A stretch of 64,000 bases of DNA from UBA5314 sp964635975 (GCA_964635975.1 CAZWPO010000012.1:17847-81846), one strand, 5' to 3'. Shown: positions 1 to 8,412, counted from the stretch's first letter. The notes: generated from the letters alone by a model not told the origin. Numbers and translations are program-made.

Positions 1-2977
1 TTAAACGGATTGCCATCTCCTTCAAAGGGATTCTCACTCCAATGTCTTCCATCGCGGTTGTATCCATCCGCATTATAACCGCTCCAGTGGTAGCCGTCTT
101 TGCCATAACCCTGTTTGTCATAACCCCAGGGATCATAACCATTGCGGTTGTAGCCTTCGTAATCAAAGCCTTCCCGGTCAAAACCGTCTTTGTCAACACC
201 ATTTTTGTTAAATCCGTTCTTGTCATAACCGTCTTCGTCATAACCTTGCTGCTGCCGACCTTCCCGGTCAAACCCCTCCCGGTTATAACCGTCTTTATCG
301 TAACCGGCCTTGTCATAGCCCTTACGGTCAAAACCCGCTTTGTCAAAGCCGTCCCGGCCATAGCCATCAGCATCCCAGCCCTCCCGGTTAAAGCCCTGTT
401 TATCATAACCAGCCGCATTATATCCTTTGGCATCATAACCGCTGCGGTTAAAGCCTTTGGCGTTATAACCGTTAACATCAAATCCTTCACGATCATAGCC
501 ACTACTGTTAAATCCATTCCGACCGTAGCCCTCCCGGTCAAATCCTTCTTTGTTGTAGCCTTCTTTATCGAATCCCTCTTTGTCAAATCCGACCTTATTG
601 AATCCTTCTTTGTTAAACCCGGTTTTGTCGAAGCCTTCCTTGTTAAAACCATCTTTATCAAATCCCGATTGATCGAATCCTTCACGGTTAAAGCCTTCTT
701 TATTAAACCCGGCCTGATTAANNNNNNNNNNNNNNNNNNNNNNNNNNNNNNNNNNNNNNNNNNNNNNNNNNNNNNNNNNNNNNNNNNNNNNNNNNNNNNN
801 NNNNNNNNNNNNNNNNNNNNNCCTTCTTTATCAAATCCTGATTGATCGAATCCTTCACGGTTAAAGCCTTCTTTATTAAACCCGGCCTGATTAAATCCTT
901 CCTTATCGAATCCTTTGGCGTCGAATCCGGACTTGTTGAATCCTTCTTTGTTAAACCCGGTTTTGTCGAAGCCTTCCTTGTTAAAACCTTCTTTATCAAA
1001 TCCTGATTGATCGAATCCTTCACGGTTAAAGCCTTCTTTATCAAATCCGGCCTTATTGAAACCTTGTTTATCAAACCCTGATTCATCGAAGCCCTCTTTG
1101 TCAAATCCTTCTTTATCAAAACCATCCCGGTTGAAACCTTCTTTGTTAAAGCCTTCGCTATTATAGCCCTCCCGGTCATAGGCGCTTTCTTCACTAATCT
1201 CGGTTGCTTCTGTTTTAGAGCCAGTTGCATCTTGTGCAGCAGATGCTTTGCCGGCCACTATTACATCCGCTTGGGCAGGGGCATTGTCTTCCAGCGCCCT
1301 GGTATCGATGAGAATACCATTATCAGAACTGTCAATTAAATTTCCAGAGTCCGGCTTCATTACACCAGCCTCTTCAAGGGCAGTCTCAATTATTAATCCG
1401 GATTCAAGCCCGCTTATTATCGCGCCTTCTTCATCTGTATCTATTATTATTTCAGGTTCAAGCTGGACCCGTATCACTTCTTTGTCACTTACAACCGTAT
1501 CAATATTGGCTTCATTTATATTGTCTCTGCGATAGCCTGATTCAGGCGTAAAGACATGGTCATTTTCCGGACCCGAAATATAGTTTTCTTCATTACGACG
1601 GCGCCCTATTTGATGAGTTCCCTGGGCCATGCCGACTGATCCGGCACCAGTTCCGGCTGCTGTTCCTCCAGCACCGGGTAATGGCCCTCCACCAGCCGGG
1701 TATAAGGGCGTTCCACTGGCGGGCGGAACCACACCTCCGCCTCCACTCAGGCCTCCCAACGCTCCCAAAGCAGTAGCAATCAATCCAGGAACCGCCACAC
1801 CGACTACTGCTTCAGTAGTATTGGCGGGCCCAGGTATATTTCCTACCGAACCTACTCCAGCCGGGCTTTCTATATAGCCTCCCGGGGATGATTTTGTTCT
1901 GCTCCCGGAAGTATTAGTTAAATCATTTGCCGAGCCATTGGTAACTTTAAAATGAGGTGTAGCCCTTACCTCACCCATTCCTCTGCCGCCAGACTGAGAA
2001 TTCTGTGACCAGGTGGCCGGGTCCGAATCCATTACAGTATAAGTTCCGGCGGGTATAACAATATTGGGGGATACTTCCCAGTAAGCATTGGGAACTCCTC
2101 CCTGACCCGGACGGCTGGTAGCCTGCCAGGGGCCATAGGTCTTTGCATCGCTGCTCTTCAGGAATATAGTGCCTGGAGTTGCTCCCCGCGCATTATTCCA
2201 GTGATAGGTTGTTATGAAGGTTACAAGATGCGGACTATTAATTTTAAAGATAGTTGGAACCGTCGGCCCATTGCCTACCCCGGCTATATTCATGGTATCG
2301 GATATCTTGACCGGTTCATCCAAGGCGGTCCCGCTTACAACTTCCTGTGATGAGGGCACTGAATTATTGTTTCCCTGGTTGGTAGCTTCCTTCTTGCCGG
2401 TTGCGGGTTGATTTAGAAATCCATTGCTTTCCAGACCATTCAGCAGTTGCTGGGCCAAGCTCCTGGCAGTCTGCAAATCAGCTGCGCTGTTATTGCCGGT
2501 CTCATATATTTCAACTTCAATCATATATTTGGGCAGAATAATCCATACTCCGGCTCCGTCTGGCATCGTATACTCGTGTGTCTGATAACCGGTAATGGGA
2601 ATAACACTGACAACTGCCTCGTCATCCCTATTTCTTACATTAAAGTCGATTACCGCTTGCATTGGTGTTCCACTCACAGGTTCATCTATGGCCAGGCAAA
2701 CCCAACCAGTGCTCAATTCTCCAATCCCTTCATAAAAATTGAAGCTTCCCCCGGATACCGGTTCTGTATCGTGTGCAAGATGCCAGTATGTTAATGAATT
2801 TCGCTTGGCTATTTCATTAACTACATCACCTATATTGCCCGCCCTGGATGCACTTGGCAAACAGGTTGCCAGCAGCATAAACACCATGAATAACGCAGTT
2901 ATTGCACCCAGAACTTTTTTAATTCGTTTCCTGTTTTTTGCCAGGTTTAGTATTGACAAGCTACTCACCCCCATCAT
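1..2977 (-). CDS. Giant secreted/surface protein with G-(F/Y)-(D/N)-x-x pentapeptide repeats (partial, gap inside)
   Basis: The minus frame opens with ATG ATG at 2977/2974 (GTG at 2968 is also possible), right after the stop of the membrane-protein gene upstream. It begins with a basic stretch and a hydrophobic segment (about residues 24-42) ending near an ASRA cleavage-like site, so it is probably exported. A mixed domain of about 330 residues follows, then Gly/Pro/Ala-rich linkers (plus positions about 1630-1800) and an acidic linker. From plus 1180 down to 1 it consists of 5-residue units such as GFDKE, GFNRE, GYDKD: about 24 units to the right of the N gap and about 48 to the left. No stop is seen, so it continues beyond base 1. 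The frame differs by one across the literal 100 N, as expected for a gap of arbitrary size. It is not the classical A(D/N)LxX pentapeptide family. The function is unknown. Asp/Asn-rich, Gly-spaced repeats suggest an extended, possibly cation-binding surface fibre (inference). Confidence 0.85.
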   Translation of the reverse strand, partial: MMGVSSLSILNLAKNRKRIKKVLGAITALFMVFMLLATCLPSASRAGNIGDVVNEIAKRNSLTYWHLAHDTEPVSGGSFNFYEGIGELSTGWVCLAIDEPVSGTPMQAVIDFNVRNRDDEAVVSVIPITGYQTHEYTMPDGAGVWIILPKYMIEVEIYETGNNSAADLQTARSLAQQLLNGLESNGFLNQPATGKKEATNQGNNNSVPSSQEVVSGTALDEPVKISDTMNIAGVGNGPTVPTIFKINSPHLVTFITTYHWNNARGATPGTIFLKSSDAKTYGPWQATSRPGQGGVPNAYWEVSPNIVIPAGTYTVMDSDPATWSQNSQSGGRGMGEVRATPHFKVTNGSANDLTNTSGSRTKSSPGGYIESPAGVGSVGNIPGPANTTEAVVGVAVPGLIATALGALGGLSGGGGVVPPASGTPLYPAGGGPLPGAGGTAAGTGAGSVGMAQGTHQIGRRRNEENYISGPENDHVFTPESGYRRDNINEANIDTVVSDKEVIRVQLEPEIIIDTDEEGAIISGLESGLIIETALEEAGVMKPDSGNLIDSSDNGILIDTRALEDNAPAQADVIVAGKASAAQDATGSKTEATEISEESAYDREGYNSEGFNKEGFNRDGFDKEGFDKEGFDESGFDKQGFNKAGFDKEGFNREGFDQSGFDKEGFNKEGFDKTGFNKEGFNKSGFDAKGFDKEGFNQAGFNKEGFNREGFDQSGFDKEXXXXXXXXXXXXXXXXXXXXXXXXXXXXXXXXXXLIRPGLIKKALTVKDSINRDLIKMVLTRKASTKPGLTKKDSIRSDLTKRDSIKKATTKKDLTGRATVGMDLTVVAMIVKDLMLTVITPKALTAAVMMPKDIMRLVMINRALTGRAGMLMAMAGTALTKRVLTVRAMTRPVTIKTVITGRGLTGKVGSSKVMTKTVMTRTDLTKMVLTKTVLTGKALITKATTAMVMIPGVMTNRVMAKTATTGAVIMRMDTTAMEDIGVRIPLKEMAIRL
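2..1180 (-). repeat. 15-bp-period coding repeat array (5-aa units)
   Basis: On the minus strand every unit is GG(A/C/T)-TT(T/C) or TA(T/C)-(G/A)A(T/C)-two variable codons, encoding G-F/Y-D/N-x-x. Third positions vary more to the left (older units) than beside the gap, where blocks of four or more units are nearly identical. This points to recent expansion near the gap. The period is divisible by three, so copy changes keep the frame. Confidence 0.93.
722..821. other. Scaffold gap of exactly 100 N inside the repeat region
   Basis: One hundred consecutive N lie in the middle of a 15-bp-period coding repeat. Nearly identical sequence of about 60 bp flanks the gap on both sides, and a further related copy lies near 990-1050. 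This is a typical unresolved tandem repeat, so the true length is unknown. Confidence 0.97.
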
Positions 2978-2979
2978 TA

Positions 2980-3480
2980 TTATGGCAGCATCCCCACCAG
3001 CATCATCCAGCCGGTAGAAAGCAGAAAAGCCAGGACTGAAGGGATCATTACATTTTTGATGCCCTGGGCGCCTTTTTTCATGACTTCGGTCCCAGCTGTA
3101 GCTGCCGCAGTCATAATTGCCGCCGAGGCAAAAGGCATCACCGCATCCCATCCTAATACAAACTGAGCCAACACTGCCAGAACAGTAAAAGGAATTATAA
3201 ATAACATGCCGACCGACACCGCTTCGCGTGCAAAATGGCTGCTGGACTGACGTAAAGCAGCATTACTGGCATTGAATATCATAACCAGCAGGCTAACGGT
3301 TAAAAATCCTACTAGCAGTGAAATTAGCAGCGATAATAACAAAGTCATTATTTTGAATTCCGGTTTACTAAAAGGAATTATCATGCCAAATATTATAAAG
3401 CACAGAAAAACCGGCCAGAATTTGACACCGTCTGGTCCAGCCTGGTCTGTATATCCCAGTCTCGTCTCCACCTTTATCAA
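2980..3480 (-). CDS. Multi-pass membrane protein of unknown function
   Basis: The protein has 166 residues with about four or five hydrophobic segments (roughly 21-38, 44-70, 92-112, 114-130, 144-164) and a short polar N-terminus. No family motif is recognised. It lies between a second membrane protein (upstream on the minus strand, 30 bp away) and the giant repeat protein. Its TAA is immediately followed by the ATG of that gene, so the two are probably cotranscribed and translationally coupled. A role in anchoring or exporting the repeat protein is a guess based only on position. Confidence 0.8.
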   Translation of the reverse strand: MIKVETRLGYTDQAGPDGVKFWPVFLCFIIFGMIIPFSKPEFKIMTLLLSLLISLLVGFLTVSLLVMIFNASNAALRQSSSHFAREAVSVGMLFIIPFTVLAVLAQFVLGWDAVMPFASAAIMTAAATAGTEVMKKGAQGIKNVMIPSVLAFLLSTGWMMLVGMLP

Positions 3481-3510
3481 CCTCCCGTTACTCTTCTTAG
3501 AAATAATACT

Positions 3511-4086
3511 TTAAGCTCCGATTTTACCCAGCAGGGCCCATCCAAACAGTAGGATGGCTCCACACAAGGTGGTCATGGCTATACTGAAGGCTACTCGATC
3601 CCCCGACATTTGCTTTATGGTAAACATAGTCGGCCGAAGAGCCCATAAGACGCCTGTAACCCCAAAAGCTACCGCCGTTTTCCAGCCCAGGGCTAACGAA
3701 AATAACAATCCGGTAAGGGCATAGACAAGAGTGGCTGAATAACCCAGAGCAAATGAGGAAACGGCCCATTCCATGGTGATATTACGCTGGGCCGCCTGAG
3801 ATAGTGCCCAAACCAAAATCGCGATTAAGGCCACCCCTGCAGTACCATAAAGCAGGCCCAGCATAGCAATAAGGATGACGCCTGTAGTCTCGATTTGGCC
3901 TGATCGCAGCAAATCCAGACCGGTTTGTAGAAAAAAGAGAGTAAATGATAAACCGGATACCAGAATCGAGAAAGGCCATGGAATCCGGGACATTTGGCCC
4001 TTAACCACCTCTCCAGGATTTATTAACATAGTCAGCACCGCTTTCCAGCGAGGTGTTTCGATTGGTGACAACGTGTTCATAAACAA
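3511..4086 (-). CDS. Multi-pass membrane protein, Yip1-like
   Basis: The protein has 191 residues and five predicted membrane segments (about 38-60, 69-95, 103-130, 133-150, 164-188). The N-terminal part, with a PRW..VLTMLINPGEVVKG-like stretch, resembles bacterial Yip1-domain proteins, whose role is poorly known. The start is TTG at 4086, six bases after GGAGG; ATG at 4080 is the alternative. It sits in the same minus-strand run as 2980-3480 and the repeat protein. Confidence 0.75.
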   Translation of the reverse strand: MFMNTLSPIETPRWKAVLTMLINPGEVVKGQMSRIPWPFSILVSGLSFTLFFLQTGLDLLRSGQIETTGVILIAMLGLLYGTAGVALIAILVWALSQAAQRNITMEWAVSSFALGYSATLVYALTGLLFSLALGWKTAVAFGVTGVLWALRPTMFTIKQMSGDRVAFSIAMTTLCGAILLFGWALLGKIGA

Positions 4087-4159
4087 TTTGGTCCTCCCTC
4101 AATTGATAATCTTGAAGATACAATAATACTGTATTAACGCAAGGCACGCCTGAGCGCCC

Positions 4160-4459
4160 CTAAAATACTCCGGTAAATTTTCTGCCGAATTCTCGGCTCA
4201 GTTCCTGAGATACCTCCTCCAAGTTCGTATGTGGAGCAAAATTTCCTATCATAATACCGTTTGCGGTTACTATTTCAAGTTCTCCTGATACTTGATCCTT
4301 TCTAATAATGCAAATTGACTTTAAATCACTGAATTCAACGACCAGGCGGCCATCATCACTTTCCTCCCGGGGTGTTAGAATTAGCTGCCCTTTGGTAATG
4401 GAAAGAAAATACAGCCTGGTTTTAAAGAAGCCTGCTTTAATTTTGATCTCAAAGGTCAT
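4160..4459 (-). CDS. Small protein, possibly PH-like fold
   Basis: About 99 residues from ATG 4459, which has GAGGTG at a normal distance; the GTG nine bases earlier overlaps the ribosome site and is less likely. The sequence alternates short beta-like strands (KGQLILTPRE, RLVVEFSDLKSI, ELEIVTANG) and ends in one amphipathic helix. That pattern fits bacterial PH-like or GRAM-like domains, but the identity is weak. It is the first gene of the four-gene minus cluster ending in the giant repeat protein. Confidence 0.7.
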   Translation of the reverse strand: MTFEIKIKAGFFKTRLYFLSITKGQLILTPREESDDGRLVVEFSDLKSICIIRKDQVSGELEIVTANGIMIGNFAPHTNLEEVSQELSREFGRKFTGVF

Positions 4460-4604
4460 AGACTTCACCTCAATTAAATTCTAACAATTTCATCTTTAGT
4501 AATAATGCTTCCTTATGTAGTTGGCATTGCCATTTTTGCTGGCACGATTTGTGTCGAAACTTAGAGAATAGAATGTGATATTATTAAGCTGGGAGGTCTG
4601 ATAC

Positions 4605-6155
4605 ATGCAATTTTCTCAGAAGCTTGATCTGCTAATGACTATTACCAATACTACCAACAGCCTTCTAGCCCGCAGCATTTCTTTGGATGCTTCCTTTGTC
4701 AGTAGATTGCGCAGAGGAGTGCGTTCTCCAGCTAAAAATGCCAATTACATACAGTCTCTAGCTGTATTCTTCGCCCGCAGATGTAATGCCGACTACCAAA
4801 AAGCAGCACTGGCAGATGCCATGAAAAGCAGTTCCTCACTACGGCTGCAAGAATTTGAAAACTCACCTGAAATTATTCATGAGTGGCTCATGGATGGTAA
4901 AAACTCTGTCGAAGAATTCCTTGAAAGAGTTTCTGACTTCAGCTTTAAAAAAAACCAACCCCGAAAGGCTGTTAATCCCTTTGAAATAGCCGGCAATCTG
5001 AGCATCGGTAACTCGGGCATTCAAGTGTGGCATGGTGTTGTAGGCAAACAAGAGGCGGTACTAAGATTCTTGTCCCTGGTTATAAAAAGCAAGCAGGCGC
5101 AAACCCTGCTTTTATATAGCAATGAGGACCTTGCATGGTTGACCGAAAACCCCGATTTTACAGCAAAGTGGGCTGCTCTTCTGGAGCAGGTAATCAGAGC
5201 AGGAAACCGGATCAGGATTATTCATACAGTAAACCGCAAATTTGATGAGATGTTCTCCGCAATAAAAGAATGGGTTCCTATATATATGACGGGAAGCATT
5301 GAGCCATACTACTATCCCAAGACACGCGACAGGTTGCTACGGCGAACCCTGTTTATAGCACCCACAACCGCTGCCTTGGCATCTACCACCATAGGATCTG
5401 GAACAAAGAATGCGGCCAACTTTATCTATACCGATAGCAACACTATCGATTCCTTGATCGAGGAATTTAACGAATTTTTGTCCCTTTGCCGCCCTCTTAT
5501 GAACATATTTACGCCATTTAGCAAAGGTGATTATTTATCGCTTCTATCAGAATTTGAAGACGAGGGAGCCAACAGAATATTAAAAGCCGACGGCTTTTCC
5601 AATCTCACCATGCCTCCTGATGTTGTACAAAGTCTATTAACGCGAAGTCAAAGCCCATACCAAAAACAATTGTTAGAATACCAACTTGAGCGGATTAAAA
5701 GATTTGAAAATAGCTTACAAAAATATTTTTTCAGAGAAATAGCTGTCCTGCCGGATCTGGAAACAATAAGAGCAGGCAACGTGCCTGCCATCTTTTCTGA
5801 TATGGTAGCGGAAAAGATGCTTTTCTATACACCGTATGAATTTAGCAGACATCTTCAGAATATAATCAGACTTCATAATACCTATGATAGCTTTGACATA
5901 CATTTTTCTGACAATAAAGGCTTAGCAAACTGCGTGGTGGATGTTAAAGAGGATGTGGGAGTTATTGTAGGGAAAACTTCGCTTCCAACGGTAATTTTCG
6001 CTATAAATGAAAGCAACCTGACAGCCGCATTTTGGGATTATATGACCGCAAACTTGAAGAACTCTTCTAACAGCAAGCGGAAAAAGGATTTTGTTATCAA
6101 CAAGCTTACAAATGTGATTGATAATCTTGGCCAAAGCATTAACTCCCAAAAGTAA
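4605..6155 (+). CDS. Helix-turn-helix regulator with long effector region
   Basis: 516 residues, with a strong GGGAGG ribosome site before ATG 4605. Residues about 8-48 look like an XRE-type HTH (LLARSISLDASFVSRLRRGVR): helix, turn, recognition helix with basic residues. The remaining 450 residues are alpha/beta and resemble no family I can name. The gene is divergent from the PH-like/membrane/repeat cluster, with a 145-bp shared upstream region, and could regulate it (inference). The product lacks membrane segments and is likely cytoplasmic. Confidence 0.8.
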   Translation: MQFSQKLDLLMTITNTTNSLLARSISLDASFVSRLRRGVRSPAKNANYIQSLAVFFARRCNADYQKAALADAMKSSSSLRLQEFENSPEIIHEWLMDGKNSVEEFLERVSDFSFKKNQPRKAVNPFEIAGNLSIGNSGIQVWHGVVGKQEAVLRFLSLVIKSKQAQTLLLYSNEDLAWLTENPDFTAKWAALLEQVIRAGNRIRIIHTVNRKFDEMFSAIKEWVPIYMTGSIEPYYYPKTRDRLLRRTLFIAPTTAALASTTIGSGTKNAANFIYTDSNTIDSLIEEFNEFLSLCRPLMNIFTPFSKGDYLSLLSEFEDEGANRILKADGFSNLTMPPDVVQSLLTRSQSPYQKQLLEYQLERIKRFENSLQKYFFREIAVLPDLETIRAGNVPAIFSDMVAEKMLFYTPYEFSRHLQNIIRLHNTYDSFDIHFSDNKGLANCVVDVKEDVGVIVGKTSLPTVIFAINESNLTAAFWDYMTANLKNSSNSKRKKDFVINKLTNVIDNLGQSINSQK

Positions 6156-6220
6156 GAACCAGCAAACTTCTTCAAGGCCTTCGAATCTCTGGTTGCAAAT
6201 AGCAAAGAGCCGGGATTACT

Positions 6221-6513
6221 TCAACAACCCGTTGTACTAAAGTAGCGTACCCTCTCCAATGCTAGCCTTATCCTCAGATGTATGCGAATATGCAGATACT
6301 TCTTATTGCCGTGTAACTGCATACTCATGAATAGCTTTCTTGTTAAACCTTCCCCCTGAACATCTTGTACTACCTCTATTGTCATGAAAGCATCTGGGTC
6401 AGAATCAAAAACAATACTTTTCAATTTTGATACCTGTAGCCTCGTGACTACACAATAAAGCACTTCCTCGTCTTCTTCGTTATAGCCGCCTTTCGCGTAA
6501 AAATGAGTTACTC
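6221..6513 (-). pseudogene. yitT-like gene, 3' part (DUF2179 domain), cut by the IS element
   Basis: The frame reads ...HFYAKGGYNEEDEEVLYCVV followed by TRL.VSKLKSIV..SDPDAFMTI..V..VQGEG, the usual C-terminal DUF2179 domain of YitT-family membrane proteins. It starts abruptly at the IS left end. Removing the IS and one ACTC copy joins it in frame to the fragment at 7741-7991, giving LGRGVT-HFYAKGGY as in intact family members. A tail of about 28 residues after the domain is longer than usual. Confidence 0.85.
6510..6513. repeat. IS target-site duplication, left copy (ACTC)
   Basis: ACTC directly abuts the left inverted repeat and is repeated at 7741-7744 after the right one. A 4-bp duplication is normal for the IS407 group of IS3. 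Confidence 0.9.
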
Positions 6514-6588
6514 TGACCTGAGCCCAAAAATCTAATCAGCCTGCGGTGTTAGTTTTGAAGTAAAATTGACTTGCAGGAGGGTTTCTAG

Positions 6589-6855
6589 ATGAAAAGAAAC
6601 AGATTCACAGAGGAACAGATTATCGGCATCCTCAAAGCCCATGAAAACGGCATGAAGATCGCTGATATTGTTCGTCAATATGGAATTGCTGAACAGACAT
6701 TCTACCGTTGGAAATCCAAGTATGGCGGCATGGAAGTAAGCGAAGCTAAAAGGCTTAAGCAACTTGAAGAAGAGAATCGCCGTTTGAAACAGCTCGTTGG
6801 CGAACAAGCCTTGGATATCCAGGGGCTGAAATATATCATTGAAAAAAACCGGTAA
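6589..6855 (+). CDS. IS407-group transposase OrfA (HTH)
   Basis: 88 residues with an HTH_Tnp_1-type N-terminus (KRNRFTEEQIIGILKAHENG..., residues about 3-50) that binds the element ends. A leucine-zipper-like helix follows (KRLKQLEEENRRLKQL, about 53-70), as in other IS3 OrfA proteins that oligomerise. A GGAGGG ribosome site precedes ATG 6589. The frame ends just after a run of seven A at which ribosomes can slip into orfB. Confidence 0.95.
   Translation: MKRNRFTEEQIIGILKAHENGMKIADIVRQYGIAEQTFYRWKSKYGGMEVSEAKRLKQLEEENRRLKQLVGEQALDIQGLKYIIEKNR
6843..6849 (+). promoter_or_regulatory. Programmed -1 frameshift site A_AAA_AAC
   Basis: In the orfA frame the last codons read GAA AAA AAC CGG TAA. 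The heptamer A AAA AAC is a canonical -1 slippery sequence. Slipping here continues as AAA AAA CCG GTA ACG straight into the orfB frame without a stop, giving the OrfAB transposase. Confidence 0.85.
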
Positions 6856-6899
6856 CGCCTGCTCGCGGACGCCACCTGGTTTCGGGGCTTAAGAAAGAC

Positions 6900-7691
6900 T
6901 TGGGCTTCAGTGAAGTCAGGGCGTGCAGGTTAATTGGTATAGGGCGTTCTACATATCGTTATCAAGCGAGAGTTTCGGTTGAAAATGAAGAGCTTCAAGC
7001 CCGGTTGATAGAGCTTGCTCTTGTATGGCGACGATTCGGTTATCGCCGTCTTCATGCGCTGCTAGCTAGAGAAGGCTGGCAAGTTAATCATAAACGGGTT
7101 TATCGATTGTATCGCAAAGCTGGATTAGCTGTTCGCCGCCGAAAACGGAAACGCGTATTGACTGACCGAGGAAAACCCCAAGCGGTCCTGGCTGTACCCA
7201 ATCAACGTTGGTCGATGGACTTTGTATCTGACTCAACAGCATCTGGCCAGCGGTTTCGTGTCCTGGTTGTACTGGATGAAGGCACCCGTGAATGTCTAGC
7301 TTGTGAAACAGATACGTCCTTGACCGGAGCTAGAGTCCAAAGAGTCCTGGACCGGATAGCTTTGGATTGTGGCTATCCCAGGGAGATCTTATCAGATAAT
7401 GGTCCGGAGTTTGCCGGTTTAATATTAAACCAATGGGCGTATGAAAATCGAGTGAGGCAGCTTTTCATTCAGCCCGGAAAACCTATGCAAAATGGTTATG
7501 TAGAAAGCTTCAATGGCAAGCTGCGGGACGAATGCTTAAACGAGCACTGGTTCAGGACGGTTAAAGAAGCCCAGCGAATCATAGAAACTTGGCGTTTAAA
7601 CTATAACAATTTACGGCCACATAGCGCTTTGAAGAACTTGACTCCGGTTGAATACCGAGAAGCTATCTCGGCCCAGATTCTAGCATCATAA
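6900..7691 (+). CDS. IS407-group transposase OrfB (DDE integrase core)
   Basis: 263 residues counted from TTG 6900, though the functional product is probably the OrfAB fusion made by -1 frameshifting upstream. An HTH_21 segment (RRFGYRRLHALLAREGWQVN) is followed by the rve integrase core. The visible DDE residues are D in WSMDFV, D in LSDNGPEF, and E in VESFNGKLRDECL. The end (NLRPHSALKNLTPVEYR) is the usual IS3 C-terminus. It catalyses strand transfer for the element. Confidence 0.93.
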   Translation: MGFSEVRACRLIGIGRSTYRYQARVSVENEELQARLIELALVWRRFGYRRLHALLAREGWQVNHKRVYRLYRKAGLAVRRRKRKRVLTDRGKPQAVLAVPNQRWSMDFVSDSTASGQRFRVLVVLDEGTRECLACETDTSLTGARVQRVLDRIALDCGYPREILSDNGPEFAGLILNQWAYENRVRQLFIQPGKPMQNGYVESFNGKLRDECLNEHWFRTVKEAQRIIETWRLNYNNLRPHSALKNLTPVEYREAISAQILAS

Positions 7692-7740
7692 ATATGGCTT
7701 TTACTAACATTTCGGCTGTACAGATGTGGGGGTCAGGTCA

Positions 7741-7991
7741 ACTCCCCTCCCGAGTCGATGAAGAATAGCTTCAGATATTTCGCCTGCTTTGTCAGATATA
7801 ATCATTACTGATTTGGATTCCTTCAAACCACTCAATACTAAATCAATAACCTTATATGCTACAAAGTAAGCAATCATAGAATACATAGCATTTCCCCAGC
7901 CAAATATAAAACCAGCGGCTCCAAGAATTAACACATTGAAAACCATAATTACTTCACCAACTAAAGAGGCTAATTTTGGTCCGATAATCAA
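7741..7991 (-). pseudogene. yitT-like gene, middle part, truncated at both ends
   Basis: It reads IIGPKLASLVG..IMVFNVLILGAAGFIFG.GNAMYSMIAYFVAYKVIDLVLSG..ESKSVMIISDKAGEISEAILHRLGRGV, matching the last membrane segments and the start of the cytosolic domain of YitT proteins. The 5' portion (first membrane helices) is missing: an in-frame TAG sits just before 7991, and the sequence beyond belongs to a toxin-antitoxin copy. The 3' side is interrupted by the IS. The gene was therefore already 5'-truncated, or lost that end independently of the IS. Confidence 0.85.
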
Positions 7992-8022
7992 AGCCGCCTA
8001 CCTATAAAATGGAAGAAAGGCG

Positions 8023-8340
8023 GTGAGCGATTTGGCTGGGAAAATAAGCTAGAATACCGAAGTGTTTAATCAAATATCATCTATTCGGCAAAAACTGACT
8101 GACGTTTCACCGTTAAACGCATTGGCATTTTCGGATCATACGCTCGAGGTGAGGAAAAAGCAGGAAGCGATATCGATATCATTGTAGAGCTTGACGAGCA
8201 GACCTTCGATCACTATATGGACTTAAAATTCAGGCTGGAAGAAGTGCTGCAGCGTCCAGTAGACCTGGTGATTGCTGATACGGTTAAACCACGCCTTAAC
8301 ACAATTATTGAGCAGGAGATTATCTATGCCTGGAGATCCC
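8023..8340 (+). pseudogene. Decayed MntA-type nucleotidyltransferase copy
   Basis: It is closely similar at DNA level to the intact gene at 10708-11022, including the ribosome site and the G-S-Y-A-R-G ... S-D-I-D-I motif. It carries an in-frame TAG at 8050-8052 (AAGCGAG became AAGCTAG), a 1-bp loss near 8108-8112, and a changed stop (TAG to TGG) at the 3' end. It cannot make a full product. Confidence 0.88.
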
Positions 8341-8412
8341 CGCCTTTATCTAGACGATATTCTCGAAGCAATTGATAATATTCATGAATTTCTGTCTAAC
8401 ATTGACTTATAA
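8326..8412 (+). pseudogene. HepT (HEPN toxin) N-terminal remnant
   Basis: ATG 8326 opens MPGDPRLYLDDILEAIDNIHEF... and stops after 28 residues at TAA 8410. The sequence matches the first 27 residues of the HepT copy at 11015 and then runs directly into the short repeat that elsewhere lies downstream of hepT. The rest, including the catalytic RxxxxH region, is deleted. Confidence 0.85.

Larger units (their letters stand above)
6514..7740 (+). mobile_element. IS3-family element, IS407 group, 1227 bp, apparently intact
   Basis: The terminal inverted repeats begin TGACCTGA(G/C)CCC at 6514 and, on the minus strand, at 7740. The element carries overlapping orfA and orfB with a slippery heptamer, a complete DDE region and a 4-bp target duplication (ACTC). 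It sits inside a yitT-like gene. Both ends and both reading frames look undamaged, so it may still be active or was inserted recently. Confidence 0.95.

Noticed and set aside
1..1180. CRISPR-like regular repeat
   Set aside because: The period is 15 bp without spacers, and the pattern is codon-based, so it is a coding repeat.
42..1230. Long open frames on both strands in the repeat region (plus 42-845, minus 718-1230)
   Set aside because: They are out-of-phase shadows of the 15-bp coding repeat and read through the N gap; only the minus frame giving G-F/Y-D/N-x-x has a start, signal and linkers.
4535..4560. Second sigma54-like element (TGGCACGATTTGTGT) upstream of the HTH regulator
   Set aside because: The -24 half fits, but the required GC of the -12 element is missing at the correct spacing.
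6221..6463. Independent 80-aa hypothetical gene
   Set aside because: It is the interior of the DUF2179 part of the IS-interrupted yitT gene.
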